This document shows positions 10,201 to 18,599 of a stretch of 64,000 nucleotides of DNA, in pieces. Position numbers and translations under genes: made by a program. The first letter of the stretch is position 1. Every line of letters starts with the position of its first letter. The notes under the pieces were generated by a model that was not told the origin of the DNA, made no database searches, and saw only the letters and a program-made list of their open reading frames with translations. The DNA comes from Lysobacterales bacterium (lineage in GTDB: Bacteria > Pseudomonadota > Gammaproteobacteria > Xanthomonadales > Ahniellaceae): positions 62,001-126,000 of the forward strand of contig JACPFU010000023.1 of the NCBI GenBank assembly GCA_016182785.1, given 5' to 3'.

Positions 10201-10422
10201 GACCAGGGTGAACTCGGCGCCGACGATCAGCTTGAGTCCGGTCTTCTCCGCCGCCTCGTGCGCACGCACGATGCCGGCGAGCGAACACTCATCGGTGATC
10301 GCGAGCGCCGTGTAACCGATGCGCTGCGCACGCTTGAACAGCTCGATCGCGCTCGATGCCCCACGCAGGAAGGTGAAGTTCGAGAGGCAGTGCAGTTCGG
10401 CGTAGGCAGGGGCATCGCTCAT
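7276..10422 (-). CDS. dnaE2: Error-prone DNA polymerase III alpha subunit ImuC/DnaE2, carrying an in-frame palindromic insert
   Basis: The 1048-residue catalytic subunit of the SOS mutasome, a C-family polymerase that bypasses DNA lesions together with ImuA and ImuB. It has an N-terminal PHP domain ([18 protein letters not shown]), polymerase-core motifs such as [15 protein letters not shown] and [11 protein letters not shown], then the finger region, an HhH region and an OB fold ([13 protein letters not shown]). The ATG at 10422 starts 6 bp after the imuB stop codon. Residues ~788-816 ([10 protein letters not shown] through EMHSDPVFA) are encoded by an 85-bp palindromic element and split a normally continuous stretch before the conserved ALRLGLRQI. 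Without it the protein would be ~1019 residues, near family length. Whether the enzyme is active is unknown, but the frame is intact. Confidence 0.95.
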   Translation of the reverse strand: MSDAPAYAELHCLSNFTFLRGASSAIELFKRAQRIGYTALAITDECSLAGIVRAHEAAEKTGLKLIVGAEFTLVEGTRLVLLVIDHDGYTHLCRLITRGRRAAAKGSYRLARTDFDGHGDGLIALLLPAMNPTDAPSIAWAKTLFGERVYLAVELHRGAGDDERMAALLALAAQHALTPVACGDVHMHVRSRRALQDTLTAIRLNTPIAEAGFALHPNGERHLRNRDDLAEIYPRELLEASVQIAAQCRFSMKQLRYEYPHELVPRGLTPSQQLRALTEAGARWRWPEGMPAHVRELIEKELALIAELKFEAFFLTVEDIVQFARHRGILCQGRGSSANSVVCFCLGITEVDPARMSVLFERFVSRERNEPPDIDVDFEHERREEVIQYIYRKYGRDRTALAATVIAYRAKSAVRDVGRALGLPLDAIERISRALGWWDDAEVIEARLREQGFDPDAPVLRKLLRLATQLMRFPRHLSQHVGGFVISEHALASLVPIENAAMPDRTIIQWDKDDLDTMNLLKVDVLALGMLSCLRRCFDLVRVLRGRHWTIATLPPEDPATYAMIQAADTLGVFQIESRAQMNMLPRLKPKCFYDLVIEVAIVRPGPIQGKMVHPFLHRRQNPGEVRYESPALEPVLARTLGVPLFQEQVMQIAMVAADFTPGEADELRRSMAAWKRHGGLEHLRERLFNGMRKNGYSDEFQERIFEQIKGFGSYGFPESHAASFAILVYASCWLKCHEPAAYACALLNSLPMGFYAPAQIVQDAQRHGVEVRPADVVHSDFDCTIEKAKTGSECISCGTREPMDSGEMHSDPVFALRLGLRQIDGLPRACAERIMAARRERSFADVRDLVERAALNRFEQARLADADALRSLSGHRHRARWDVEALTAPTPLLGQARIAEEKVELVQPSLFDDVIADYERVGLSLKAHPVSLVRNQLQSRRVVSAKSLEQRPDGARVRIAGLVTVRQRPQTASGVTFVTLEDETGVVNIVVWRRLADAQRRVLRESRLLALDGRIERADGVQHIVAERLHDYSALLYGLASQSRDFH
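7975..8059. repeat. Palindromic repeat element inserted in frame in dnaE2
   Basis: Perfect 28-bp inverted arms at 7975-8002 and 8032-8059 flank a 29-bp centre. The arm begins GGCAAAAACGGGG and continues TCAGAGTGCATTTCC. The same arm, with one or two changes, bounds the element in lexA at 12983-13076. This core resembles short palindromes that, from memory, accompany REP-associated tyrosine transposases (IS200-like Y1 enzymes). No such transposase is in this window, so mobility would have to be in trans. The insert adds about 29 codons without a stop. Confidence 0.9.
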
Positions 10423-10428
10423 GGCCGT

Positions 10429-11922
10429 TCACGCGTATACCCCTTGCACGAACCAGTCGTGCGGGGCCTGGCGGTTGCGGAACACCCACAGCCGCGCGCC
10501 GTCGGACTGGTCGAGGCGGTAGTAGTCGCGGGTCGCGTCGGCGTCGTCCCACCAGCCGCTCTCGATGCGCTCGGGCAGGCTGAGCCGCGCCCGGCGCCAG
10601 TCGAAGCTCGGCCATTGTTCGATCGGCGTCGGTTGCGGCAACAGGAACATCGGGCGTTGTGGCGGCACCATCGCGACATGGCCTGTCCGGCGCGGTGTAG
10701 GAGCGGCACTTTGCCGCGACCGGTGACGCGGCGATGCCAGGTGCGCATCGGATGCAGGTGTCGGCGCCACCGCCCCGCGCTCCGGCCGATGATCCGCGTT
10801 CAACACGAAACGCTCGATCGCGCCGTCACCGAGACGTCCCTGCAATCGGTCCAGCAACTGGGTCGCATCCTCGGGCGCTTCGCCATGGCGCACGAACAGG
10901 TCGCGCGAGGGGGCGTTCAGGGCCTGGGTTTCGCTGAGTTCCAACGTCAGTGCGGTACTGCCTTGCGGAAGGGTGAGTCGTTCGAGGCGTGCACGCACGA
11001 CCGCAAGCAGGTGATCGCGGTCGGCGCTGGCCTGGCCGAGGCCGATGTCGATCACGGTATCGACGTGGTCCTCGTGCGCGAAACCCATGCGCAGGCGCAG
11101 TGCCGATTGCTGGCAGGCGACCAGCCAGTGCGCGGCGGCGACGACCAGGCGCCGCGCCGGGAACAGCAGGGCGGTGCTGCTGTTGATTGCATACGGCCAC
11201 TCGAGGTGCTGGCGGAAACGCGTGCTGATGCGCATCGGCACGACCACTTCGGCGCGTCGTCCGAGCAGGGCATCGAGATGGTCGGGCACGACCTGGCCGA
11301 AGCGGCGCGCGACCTCGGCACGCGGCAGCTTGAGCAAGGCGCCGTAGCTGCGCACGCCGACCGCGGCCAGCGCTTCGCAGGTCTCGCGCGGCAGATCACC
11401 ATGCACGAGCTCGAGGTGGGCGACCTGTTCGCGCAGCGCCGCGGCATCGCGCACGATGCGGCTCACGCCGGCAGCGGCGAACAGGCGGGCGGCGCTCGGT
11501 GTCGCGGCGAGCCCGGCGACGCAGGCGTAGCCATCGCCTTCGAGATCGAGCGCGATCGCCTGCAGCAGGCGGCGTTCGTTGCCGAACAGCAGGCGCGAGG
11601 CGCCGATCTCGACCAGCAGCATGTCCTCGCCATGGCGCGCGACCAGCGAGCTGTAGCCGAGCGCCCACAGGGCCAGGCTCTGCATCGCCGCGTCCTCGTC
11701 CTGGCGTCGACGCAGCTCGGTCTTCAGCCCGGCGCACAGCGCCTGCGCCGCAGCGAGCACCTGGCCGGTACGCACGCCCTGCGCACGCGCGGCGGCATTC
11801 GCGGCGACGACGATGCGGCGCGCGCCCTGGGCCTCGACGATCGCGAGTGGTTCGCTGTGGGACTCGGCGCCGGGGCGGGTGTCGAGGGCGAGCCGCGTGA
11901 ATTGCAGTGCCAGCCAGAGCAT
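10429..11922 (-). CDS. imuB: Y-family polymerase-like protein ImuB
   Basis: A 497-residue DinB/UmuC-fold protein that acts in the SOS mutasome as an adaptor between ImuC, ImuA and the beta clamp. ImuB proteins lack the catalytic carboxylates of true Y-family polymerases. The N-terminus MLWLALQFTRLAL has no DxD in the expected place, which agrees. A candidate clamp-binding peptide is QRPMFLL in the C-terminal third. The start at 11922 lies 7 bp after the imuA stop; a longer upstream frame overlaps imuA and was discarded. A REP-like hairpin is translated within the linker (residues ~398-409). The C-terminal segment ending DWFVQGVYA is typical of the family. Confidence 0.93.
   Translation of the reverse strand: MLWLALQFTRLALDTRPGAESHSEPLAIVEAQGARRIVVAANAAARAQGVRTGQVLAAAQALCAGLKTELRRRQDEDAAMQSLALWALGYSSLVARHGEDMLLVEIGASRLLFGNERRLLQAIALDLEGDGYACVAGLAATPSAARLFAAAGVSRIVRDAAALREQVAHLELVHGDLPRETCEALAAVGVRSYGALLKLPRAEVARRFGQVVPDHLDALLGRRAEVVVPMRISTRFRQHLEWPYAINSSTALLFPARRLVVAAAHWLVACQQSALRLRMGFAHEDHVDTVIDIGLGQASADRDHLLAVVRARLERLTLPQGSTALTLELSETQALNAPSRDLFVRHGEAPEDATQLLDRLQGRLGDGAIERFVLNADHRPERGAVAPTPASDAHLASPRHRSRQSAAPTPRRTGHVAMVPPQRPMFLLPQPTPIEQWPSFDWRRARLSLPERIESGWWDDADATRDYYRLDQSDGARLWVFRNRQAPHDWFVQGVYA
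10696..10732. repeat. REP-like hairpin inside the imuB linker
   Basis: The plus strand reads TGTAGGAGCGGCACTTTGCC followed by GCGACCGGTGACGCGGCG. The GCGGC at 10703-10707 pairs with GCCGC at 10713-10717. The GTAGGAGCGGC..GCCGCGACC pattern matches the REP family widespread in pseudomonads and Lysobacterales, as I recall it. Such elements are normally extragenic. Here it is read through in frame in the variable region between the Y-family core and the clamp-binding peptide of ImuB. Confidence 0.65.
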
Positions 11923-11929
11923 GGCGACC

Positions 11930-12601
11930 TCAGCGGCTGCGCGCGAACGGCACGACGCGTGCGGCTGCGAGTTCCGAGTGCACGCTGACCCCGTGCGGCG
12001 TACGCCGCAGCACGAAACGCGCGACATCACCGAGCGCGCCACGGCATTTGACGATGCGCAACTGCTCGCCTTCGAGCGCGATCCGCAACGCCGCCGGCGA
12101 GGCCTGGTCGGCATGGGCGAGCGGGCGATACAGCACCGCCAGGCTGCGCCCGGATTCGGCCGCGAGTTGCAGCCGGCGCAAGGCATTGGTCTCGGCATGG
12201 CCGAGCCACAACGCGAGTGCGCCGCAGACGCCGCTGCGCAGCGCCTGCTCGGCTGCCCACAGTGCCTGTTCGCTGGTTGCGCAACGCAGGTGGGCGAAGC
12301 GTTCGAGGTCGATGCCGGCGTCGGCCAGCGCCGGTGCATAGGGCAGGTGCGGCGCCGACACGAACAGCAGCCAGCGCTTGTCGTCCATCGCGCGGGCGAA
12401 CGCCGGCAGCATCAGGCTCAATTCACCGAGGCCCGGGCGGGCATGGCAGACCTCGGTCAGGGCCTGCAGTGGCCAGCCACCACCGGGCAGGGCGGCATCG
12501 AGTTCGCGATGGCCGCTGGCGATCACCGGCGTGGTCGCATGGCGGTCCCCGGCGCGCCAGAGGTCAGGGCGGGTGAGCAGGGATTCGATGCTGGCGGCCA
12601 T
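11930..12601 (-). CDS. imuA: SOS mutasome protein ImuA (RecA-like)
   Basis: A 223-residue RecA/SulA-related accessory protein of the ImuA-ImuB-DnaE2 mutagenesis complex, thought to modulate recombination and help recruit the polymerase. The N-terminal region contains GHRELDAALPGGGWPLQALT, matching the degenerate Walker-A area of ImuA proteins. The middle carries RecA-like beta strands (DKRWLLFVSAPHLPYAP). The start at 12601 (MAASIESLLTRPDLWRA) is preferred to an in-frame ATG at 12658 because the longer version would overlap lexA; with 12601 only 1 bp separates the genes. Confidence 0.92.
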   Translation of the reverse strand: MAASIESLLTRPDLWRAGDRHATTPVIASGHRELDAALPGGGWPLQALTEVCHARPGLGELSLMLPAFARAMDDKRWLLFVSAPHLPYAPALADAGIDLERFAHLRCATSEQALWAAEQALRSGVCGALALWLGHAETNALRRLQLAAESGRSLAVLYRPLAHADQASPAALRIALEGEQLRIVKCRGALGDVARFVLRRTPHGVSVHSELAAARVVPFARSR

Positions 12602-12602
12602 G

Positions 12603-13283
12603 TCAGAGACTCCTGCGGATGACGCCGACGACGCGGCCTTCGATGACCAGGTCGCCATCGACGTCGATGGGGGCGTAATCGGGATTCGCGGGCAGCAGGC
12701 GGATGCGTCCGTCCTTGCGCTCGAAGGTCTTGACGGTGGCTTCGTCGTCGATGCGTGCGACCACGATCTGGCCGTTCAGCGCATCGCGACTGCGCACCAC
12801 CGCGACGAAATCACCGTCGTGGATGCCCACGTCGCGCATGCTGTCGCCACGCACGCGCAGCAGGAAGTCCGGCGTCGGCGTGAACAGCTGCGGATCGAGC
12901 GCGAGTTCGTCCTCGATCGACTGCTCGGCCAGGATCGGCTGGCCAGCGGCGACGCGACCGATCAGCGGCAGGCGCAGCACGCGGGCAAAAACGGGGTCAG
13001 AGCGAATTTCCGGAATCGGGACGACGCCAGAAAACACTTTCCGCCCCGGAAATTCACTCTGACCCCGTTTTTGCCCCAGCACCCGGATCCCGCGCGCCAG
13101 CGGCAGGATCTCGATGTAGCCCTTGCGCTCCAGCGCGCGCAGGTGTTGCTCGGCGGCATTCGGGCTGGTGGCACCGAGCGCGGCCGAGATTTCCGGACGG
13201 GTCGGCGGGTAGCCACGCTCGGCGATCGACTTCGCGATCAGCTCGAGCACGTCTTTCTGGCGGGGACTCAGGGGCTCGTTCAT
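12603..13283 (-). CDS. lexA: LexA SOS repressor with a palindromic insert in the hinge
   Basis: A 226-residue repressor. The winged-helix domain (1-68) includes the recognition region EISAALGATSPNAAEQHLRA. The S24 self-cleavage domain has the scissile Ala113-Gly114 (RVAAGQP), catalytic Ser148 (RGDSMRD) and Lys185 (DEATVK). RecA-stimulated self-cleavage should release the operon. Residues 70-101 come from a 94-bp palindromic element placed exactly between RGIRVL and LPLIGRV, the flexible linker. Without it the protein is ~194 residues, a normal LexA length. The ATG at 13283 lacks an upstream Shine-Dalgarno because the LexA box begins 1 bp away. First gene of lexA-imuA-imuB-dnaE2. Confidence 0.95.
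   Translation of the reverse strand: MNEPLSPRQKDVLELIAKSIAERGYPPTRPEISAALGATSPNAAEQHLRALERKGYIEILPLARGIRVLGQKRGQSEFPGRKVFSGVVPIPEIRSDPVFARVLRLPLIGRVAAGQPILAEQSIEDELALDPQLFTPTPDFLLRVRGDSMRDVGIHDGDFVAVVRSRDALNGQIVVARIDDEATVKTFERKDGRIRLLPANPDYAPIDVDGDLVIEGRVVGVIRRSL
12983..13076. repeat. Palindromic repeat element inserted in frame in lexA
   Basis: Inverted arms of 31 bp at 12983-13013 and 13046-13076 match at 30 of 31 positions around a 32-bp centre. The arms share the core GGCAAAAACGGGGTCAGAG with the dnaE2 element at 7975-8059, while the centres are unrelated in sequence. It encodes about 31 residues (GQKRGQSEFPG through IRSDPVFAR) in the hinge of LexA. The outgoing arm is read in the same frame as in dnaE2 (SDPVFA), the incoming arm in a different frame. 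Confidence 0.9.
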
Positions 13284-13284
13284 G

Positions 13285-13300
13285 CTGTAAACATTTACAG
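13285..13300. promoter_or_regulatory. LexA (SOS) box of the lexA-imuAB-dnaE2 operon
   Basis: The perfect 16-bp palindrome CTGTAAACATTTACAG has the CTGT-N8-ACAG form of the Escherichia coli-type LexA operator, extended by TA on one side as in the consensus. It ends 1 bp before the lexA start codon (minus strand), so LexA would block initiation of its own operon. On the minus strand TAAATG within the palindrome, or GATACT just upstream, could serve as the -10 element, placing the transcript start at or very near the ATG. Confidence 0.85.
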
Positions 13301-13344
13301 TATCCGAAGGCGTTCGGCAACGGCCGCAGTGTCCGGCAGCGACT

Positions 13345-13371
13345 TCTCAGAAGCTGAGACGGTTGATCAAC
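13345..13371. promoter_or_regulatory. Two short inverted repeats upstream of the lexA promoter
   Basis: TCTCAG-AAG-CTGAGA (13345-13359) and the palindrome GTTGATCAAC (13362-13371) lie side by side between the lexA operator and the 3' end of the sulfite permease gene, in an AT-richer stretch. They could be an additional regulatory site or a weak bidirectional hairpin. No T-run follows, so a terminator is unlikely. The role is unassigned. Confidence 0.3.
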
Positions 13372-13439
13372 AATGGCTGATATCGAGCTGAAAATGCTTG
13401 ATATTTAACAAGTCATCCAGAATCAGGATGAAGTTCGAT

Positions 13440-14192
13440 TCACCCCACAACATGCTTCCCCAGCGTGACCAGGCTCAGCACGGTGACGAGGCCGCCGACT
13501 GCGGCGGTGGTGATGCGGGCCGGCAGGTGGCGGGTGAGCCAGGCGGCGAAGGGGGCGGCGATCAGGCCGCCGAGCAGCAGGCCGACCACGGCCTGGCCGT
13601 AGACGTGGCCCAAGGTGCCGAGGAAGACCGCGCTGATCGCGAGGCTGACGAAGAACTCGGCGGCGTTCGCGGTGCCGATCGCAATCCGCGGTGGCAGGTT
13701 CTGCGCGATCAGGCTGGTGCTGGTCATCGGTCCCCAGCCACCGCCGCCGACCGCGTCGAGAAAGCCGGCGGCCAGCGCCAGGCGCTTGGTGCGACGGGGA
13801 CGGCTCTCGGCGTCGACCGGGCGATTGCGCCATGCGCGCACCATCAGCAGCAATCCGAGCGCGAGCAGATAGGCGGCGACCACCGCACCGAGCCAGGGCG
13901 TCTGCAGATGGCTCAGCACGAAGGCACCGAGCATGCCGCCGAGTGCGCCGGGCAGGGCCAGGCGCAACAGCAGCCGACGATCGACATTGCCGAAGAAGCC
14001 ATGGCTGAGCCCGGACACGCCGGTGGTCGCGAGTTCGGCCATGTGCACGCTCGCCGACGCCAGCGCCGGCGCCATGCCGAGCCCGAGCAGCAGCGTCGAG
14101 CTGGTCACGCCATAGGCCATGCCGAGCGCGCCGTCGATCGACTGCGCAAGCAGGCCGATGCCGATGAAGGGAAGCAGGGCGGTCGTGAACAT
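13440..14192 (-). CDS. TauE/SafE family sulfite/anion permease
   Basis: A 250-residue inner-membrane protein with about seven or eight hydrophobic helices. It begins MFTTALLPFIGIGLLAQSID, with the family motif region GALGMAYGVTSSTLLL early and a GGGGWGPM turn near the middle. TauE/SafE proteins move sulfite, sulfoacetate or related anions. Its divergent placement from cysJIH, 125 bp away, fits export of excess sulfite or uptake of a sulfur source. The substrate is inferred from context only. Confidence 0.88.
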   Translation of the reverse strand: MFTTALLPFIGIGLLAQSIDGALGMAYGVTSSTLLLGLGMAPALASASVHMAELATTGVSGLSHGFFGNVDRRLLLRLALPGALGGMLGAFVLSHLQTPWLGAVVAAYLLALGLLLMVRAWRNRPVDAESRPRRTKRLALAAGFLDAVGGGGWGPMTSTSLIAQNLPPRIAIGTANAAEFFVSLAISAVFLGTLGHVYGQAVVGLLLGGLIAAPFAAWLTRHLPARITTAAVGGLVTVLSLVTLGKHVVG

Positions 14193-14317
14193 GTGGGTCC
14201 GTGACGATGTGCGGCCAGTGTCGAGCGCACCCCCTGCGCTCGGAAATGACGCCGGGGCATAAGTTCATCGCCAGCGATTGTTTCCGCGACTTTTGCCGGC
14301 GGCCTAGTGTGGCTGCC

Positions 14318-16132
14318 ATGTCCGCACAGCCGATCCTTCCGCCCATCGTCATTCCGGTTCCGTCGCTCAACGAGGAACGCAGCGCCCTGCTGGCGCGGCT
14401 GACCGATGGGCTGGACGCGGCCGCGCTGTACTGGATTTCCGGCTACGCCGCGGGACTCGCTGCGCGTGGTGCGCCCGCGTTGGCGGTCGTGCCAGCAGGA
14501 GATCGCGACGTGGACGTCGCTCCCACCCGCGTCACCGTGCTCTACGGCAGCCAGACCGGCAATGCCAAGCGCGAGGCCGAGCGTCTGCACGAGGCTTTGC
14601 GTGGCGAAGGTGCCGAGGTGCGCCTGCTGCGCGCCGATGCCTATCCGTTGCGCGAGCTCGCCGACGAGCGGGTGCTATTCGTGGTGATCAGCACCCAGGG
14701 CGAGGGCGAGCCGCCGGACGATGCCCGCGCCTTCGTCGAATTTCTGTCCGGCCGGCGCGCGCCCAAACTCGAACAACTGCGGTTCGCAGTGCTTGGCCTC
14801 GGCGATTCGAGCTATCCGCAGTTCAACGCGATCGGGCGGCTGCTCGATGCGCGCTTCGAAGCTCTGGGCGGCCGGCGCCTGTTCGCACGTGGCGAGGCCG
14901 ATGTCGATGTCGCGACCGTTGCCGCGCCGTGGCTCGCCCAGGCACGCGAGCAGGTGCGCGTGCTGAAGCCGTCGTCGAGCGTGGCCACGGGGAGTGCCAT
15001 CGGCATCGCCCCGGTGGCCACCACCTGGAGCAAGGAGCAACCCGGCAGCGCCGAATTGCTGGTGAACCAGCGCATCACCGCGCGCGAGAGCACGCAGGAC
15101 GTGCGCCATCTCGAGATCGCCGTCGATGCCGGATTCGACTACGAGCCGGGTGATGCCCTCGGTATCCGCCCACGCAACGCTGGCGCCGTGGTCGAGCGGG
15201 TCATCACCCGGCTCGGGTTGTCCGGCCACGAGAGCGTGCGTATCGGCGACGAGATCCGCTCCCTGCATGACTGGCTCAGCGGCCATCGCGAACTGACGCG
15301 CCTGCATCGCGGCTTCGTGCAGCAGCATGCGCAGCGCGCGAAGGTGTCCGCGCTCGATGCTCTGCTCGCCGCCGGCGATGCCGCGGCATTCAACGCATGG
15401 CTCGGCGCACGCCAGGTCGACGACGTGCTGCAGGAGTTCCCGGGCGAGTGGAGCGCGGGTGAATTCGTCGCCGCGTTGCGCCCGCTGGCGCCGCGGCTGT
15501 ATTCGATCGCGTCGAGTCGCAAGGCGGTCGGCGACGAGGCGCACCTGGCGGTCGCGGTGCTCGACGCGCAGGGTCCGTTCGGTGCGCATCGTGGGGTCGC
15601 CTCCGGGTTCCTCGCCGACGCCGAGGTCGGCGCCTCGTTGCCGGTGTATCTCGAACGCAACGAACGCTTCCGCTTGCCCGCGGACGCGTCGCGCGACGTG
15701 ATCATGATCGGGCCGGGCACCGGCGTCGCGCCGTTCCGCGGCTTCGTGCAGGAGCGCAGCGCGCTTGGCGCCCGCGGCCGCAACTGGCTGTTCTTCGGCG
15801 CGCGCCATGCACGTTCGCAGTTCCTGTACCAGCTCGAATGGCAGGCGGCGCTGAAGGCCGGGCAGCTGCACCGGCTCGAACTCGCGTTCTCGCGCGACCA
15901 GGCCGAACGCGTGTACGTGCAACAGCGGCTGCGCGAACAGGGCAGGGACGTGGTTGCCTGGCTCGAAGGCGGCGCGCACCTCTATGTCTGCGGTGCGATC
16001 GCGATGGGCAAGTCGGTGCATGCCGCGCTGCGCGAGATCGTCATCACCCACGGTGGTCGCGACGAGGACGGCGCCGACGATTACCTCGGCGAGCTGCAGC
16101 GCAGCGGCCGTTACGCACGGGACGTCTACTGA
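14318..16132 (+). CDS. cysJ: Sulfite reductase (NADPH) flavoprotein alpha subunit CysJ
   Basis: A 604-residue flavoprotein that passes electrons from NADPH through FAD and FMN to the hemoprotein CysI, reducing sulfite to sulfide. It has a flavodoxin domain from ~72 ([18 protein letters not shown]), an FAD-binding domain with [14 protein letters not shown]-binding motifs ([20 protein letters not shown]) and the conserved tail [12 protein letters not shown]. The length is close to the Escherichia coli protein (599). The start at 14318 (MSAQPILPP) is chosen over an in-frame ATG at 14201, whose extra residues look non-coding and occupy the divergent promoter region. The stop overlaps the cysI start (TGATG). 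Confidence 0.95.
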   Translation: MSAQPILPPIVIPVPSLNEERSALLARLTDGLDAAALYWISGYAAGLAARGAPALAVVPAGDRDVDVAPTRVTVLYGSQTGNAKREAERLHEALRGEGAEVRLLRADAYPLRELADERVLFVVISTQGEGEPPDDARAFVEFLSGRRAPKLEQLRFAVLGLGDSSYPQFNAIGRLLDARFEALGGRRLFARGEADVDVATVAAPWLAQAREQVRVLKPSSSVATGSAIGIAPVATTWSKEQPGSAELLVNQRITARESTQDVRHLEIAVDAGFDYEPGDALGIRPRNAGAVVERVITRLGLSGHESVRIGDEIRSLHDWLSGHRELTRLHRGFVQQHAQRAKVSALDALLAAGDAAAFNAWLGARQVDDVLQEFPGEWSAGEFVAALRPLAPRLYSIASSRKAVGDEAHLAVAVLDAQGPFGAHRGVASGFLADAEVGASLPVYLERNERFRLPADASRDVIMIGPGTGVAPFRGFVQERSALGARGRNWLFFGARHARSQFLYQLEWQAALKAGQLHRLELAFSRDQAERVYVQQRLREQGRDVVAWLEGGAHLYVCGAIAMGKSVHAALREIVITHGGRDEDGADDYLGELQRSGRYARDVY

Positions 16133-17886
16133 TGAATGCGACCGGCAACCACGACGCGCCGAACTTCTCCTCCCCTTCGCGCAGCGAGGGGGAGGCCGGG
16201 AGGGGGTTGCTCTCTCCCGTCGAAACCCTGAAGCGTGAGAGCCGCGGCCTGCGCGGCACGCTGCGTGAAAGCCTGGAGGACGCGATCACCGGCAGCCTGC
16301 GCGAGTCCGATGCGCAGCTGCTGAAGTTCCACGGCAGCTACCAGCAGGACGACCGCGATGTGCGCGAGGAGCGCCGCCTGCAGAAGCTGGAGCCGGCGTA
16401 CAGCTTCATGATCCGCACCCGCCTGCCCGGTGGCGTCGCGACACCGGCGCAATGGTTGGCACTGGATGCGCTGGCGACACGGTACGGCAACGACACGCTG
16501 CGCCTGACCACGCGCCAGGCGTTCCAGATCCACGGGATCTTGAAACACGACCTGAAGCCGACCATCGCCGCGATCAACCAGACCCTGATCGACACCATCG
16601 CCGCCTGCGGCGACGTGAACCGCAACGTGATGGTCAGCGCGAACCCGGTCGAGTCGCGCGCGCATGCGAAGGTGCAGGCGCATGCGGTCGCCTTGTCCGA
16701 ACACTTGCTGCCGCACACGCGTGCCTATCACGAGATCTGGCTCGACGAGCAGCAGGTCGTCGGTGCCGAAGCGTCCGAACCGATCTACGGGCCGACCTAT
16801 CTGCCGCGCAAGTTCAAGGTCGGCTTCGCGATTCCGCCGGTCAATGACGTGGATGTGTTCAGCCAGGACCTCGGCCTCATCGCGATCATCGAAGGCGGCG
16901 AACTGCTCGGCTACAACCTGCTCGCCGGCGGCGGCATGGGCACCACTCACGGCGACGCGCGCACCTATCCGCGCCTGGCCGATGTGCTCGGGTTCATCCG
17001 CGCCGACCAGGTCATCACCGCAGCCACCGCGGTGCTGACGACGCAACGCGATCACGGCAATCGTTCCGACCGCAAGTTGTCGCGACTGAAATACACGATC
17101 GACCGGCTCGGGCTCGACGCGTTCAAACGCGAGGTCGAGGCTCGATTGGGCGAACCGTTGCAACCCGCACGCGAGGTCCATTTCGACCACAACGGCGATC
17201 GCTTCGGCTGGGTCGAAGGCTTCGATGGGCGTTGGCACCACACCTTGCGCATCGAGAGCGGTCGCCTGCGCGACACCGGGACCGTGCGCGGCCTGAGCGG
17301 ACTGCGCGCGATCGCTGCAGAGCATCGCGGCGACTTCCGGCTGACACCGAACCAGAACCTGGTGATCGCGAACGTCGACGCCGCCGATCGCGCGCGGATC
17401 GACGCGCTGCTTGCCGATCATGGTCTCGATGATCAGTTGCGCGGCGCGACCTTCCGCCGCTTCGCGCTCGCCTGCGTCGCGCTGCCGACCTGCACACTGG
17501 CGATGGCCGAGGCCGAGCGCTATCTGCCGGATATCCTCGATCGCATCGAGTCCGTGCTGATCCAGCATGGATTGCGTGATGAGCCTCTTCTGTTTCGCAT
17601 CTCCGGTTGCCCGAACGGCTGCTCGCGTCCCTACCTCGGCGAGATCGCGCTCGTCGGCAAGGCGCCGGGTCGCTACAACCTGATGCTCGGTGCCGACTTC
17701 GAGGGGCGTCGCCTGAATCGGCTGTACCGCGAGAACATCGATGAGGCGGCGATCCTGGCCGAACTCGACATGCTGTTCGCACGCTTCGCCGCCGAACGCG
17801 CGGGCGGGGAGCACTTCGGCGATTTCGTCGTGCGCACCGGCATCGTACGGGCGCCGGTGGCGATCGCGGTGGAGCTTGGCGCATGA
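16132..17886 (+). CDS. cysI: Sulfite reductase (NADPH) hemoprotein beta subunit CysI
   Basis: A 584-residue siroheme/4Fe-4S enzyme for the six-electron reduction of sulfite to sulfide. The cluster and siroheme ligand cysteines are visible in [15 protein letters not shown] and in [13 protein letters not shown]. The conserved start of the fold, [17 protein letters not shown], is intact. Residues ~11-26 ([16 protein letters not shown]) are atypical and derive from a G-rich hairpin repeat, just before the conserved [13 protein letters not shown]. The ATG at 16132 overlaps the cysJ stop, and the cysH ATG overlaps its own stop, so the three genes are coupled. Confidence 0.95.
   Translation: MNATGNHDAPNFSSPSRSEGEAGRGLLSPVETLKRESRGLRGTLRESLEDAITGSLRESDAQLLKFHGSYQQDDRDVREERRLQKLEPAYSFMIRTRLPGGVATPAQWLALDALATRYGNDTLRLTTRQAFQIHGILKHDLKPTIAAINQTLIDTIAACGDVNRNVMVSANPVESRAHAKVQAHAVALSEHLLPHTRAYHEIWLDEQQVVGAEASEPIYGPTYLPRKFKVGFAIPPVNDVDVFSQDLGLIAIIEGGELLGYNLLAGGGMGTTHGDARTYPRLADVLGFIRADQVITAATAVLTTQRDHGNRSDRKLSRLKYTIDRLGLDAFKREVEARLGEPLQPAREVHFDHNGDRFGWVEGFDGRWHHTLRIESGRLRDTGTVRGLSGLRAIAAEHRGDFRLTPNQNLVIANVDAADRARIDALLADHGLDDQLRGATFRRFALACVALPTCTLAMAEAERYLPDILDRIESVLIQHGLRDEPLLFRISGCPNGCSRPYLGEIALVGKAPGRYNLMLGADFEGRRLNRLYRENIDEAAILAELDMLFARFAAERAGGEHFGDFVVRTGIVRAPVAIAVELGA
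16169..16211. repeat. G-rich hairpin repeat at the cysI N-terminus
   Basis: CCTCCCCTTCGC (16169-16180) pairs with GCGAGGGGGAGG (16184-16195) at 11 of 12 positions. GCCGGGAGGGGGT follows. This layout (CCTCCCCTCGC.GCGAGGGGAGG, then CCGGGAGGGG) resembles an interspersed repeat usually seen between genes in many proteobacteria, as I recall. Here it is translated in frame as a short Ser/Gly/Glu-rich stretch. Confidence 0.6.
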
Positions 17887-18599
17887 AGCCGCTCGACTTC
17901 GATCATTACGCGCTGGCGCCGGAGCGTCTTGCCGGGTTGAACGCGCAACTCGCGCCGTTGAGTGCCGGCGAGCGCATCGAGTGGGCGCTGGCGAACCTGC
18001 CCGGAACGCACGTGCTGTCCTCCAGCTTCGGCGCGCAGGCCGCGGTCTCGCTGCACATGGCCGTGCAGCGCAGCGCCGACATCCCGGTAGTGCTGGTCGA
18101 TACCGGCTACCTGTTTCCGCAAACCCTCGACTTCGTGCGCGAACTGCGTGAGCGTCTGCATCTGAATCTGCACGTCTACCGCGCCGCGCAAAGCCCGGAA
18201 GCGATGGAAGCACAGCACGGCCAGCTATGGACCCAGGGCCGCGAGGCCATCCGCCTGTACAACCGCATCCGCAAGGTCGAGCCGATGCAGCGCGCGCTCG
18301 CCGAACTCGGCGCCGGCACCTGGATCACCGGCATTCGCCGCCAGCAATCCGAAAGCCGCGCCCAGATCGACTTCCTGAGCTTGCGCGACGGCTGCTTCAA
18401 GCTGCACCCGCTCGCCGACTGGCGCGACCGCGACATCTGGACCTACCTGAAAATGCACGATCTGCCGTACCACCCGCTCTGGCACGAGGGCTACCTCAGC
18501 ATCGGCGACACCCACAGCACCACCCGCTGGTCCGAAGGCATGCGCGAGGAAGACACACGATTCCAGGGGCTGGTCAGGGAGTGCGGTTTGCATGCGTGA
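17883..18599 (+). CDS. cysH: Phosphoadenosine phosphosulfate (PAPS) reductase CysH
   Basis: A 238-residue thioredoxin-dependent reductase turning PAPS into sulfite and adenosine 3',5'-bisphosphate. It has the nucleotide loop [10 protein letters not shown], the substrate-binding [11 protein letters not shown], and the C-terminal catalytic Cys234 in ECGLHA. The two Cys pairs that hold a 4Fe-4S cluster in APS-type reductases are absent, so PAPS rather than APS is the expected substrate. It starts with an ATGA overlap with cysI. Its 3' end overlaps the convergent HEPN gene by 26 bp (18574-18599). Confidence 0.94.
   Translation: MKPLDFDHYALAPERLAGLNAQLAPLSAGERIEWALANLPGTHVLSSSFGAQAAVSLHMAVQRSADIPVVLVDTGYLFPQTLDFVRELRERLHLNLHVYRAAQSPEAMEAQHGQLWTQGREAIRLYNRIRKVEPMQRALAELGAGTWITGIRRQQSESRAQIDFLSLRDGCFKLHPLADWRDRDIWTYLKMHDLPYHPLWHEGYLSIGDTHSTTRWSEGMREEDTRFQGLVRECGLHA

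Noticed and set aside
8779-11988. Open frame of over 1000 codons on the plus strand opposite dnaE2 and imuB.
   Set aside because: It runs across two real minus-strand genes and has the low-complexity composition of an antisense shadow.
11979-11994. TGCACGCTGACCCCGT inside imuA matches 15 of 16 bases of the palindrome arm found in dnaE2 (TGCACTCTGACCCCGT).
   Set aside because: No second arm or spacer lies nearby, and the translated residues (TPHGVSVHSELA) look like normal ImuA sequence, so a chance match or very old half-site cannot be distinguished.
14201-14317. Extended N-terminus for CysJ from an ATG at 14201.
   Set aside because: The added residues are Cys/Arg/His-rich and cover the divergent promoter region; the start at 14318 aligns with the family.
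16132-16240. Possible CRISPR or tandem repeat because of the G-rich run in cysI.
   Set aside because: Only a single hairpin unit is present, with no repeated spacing.
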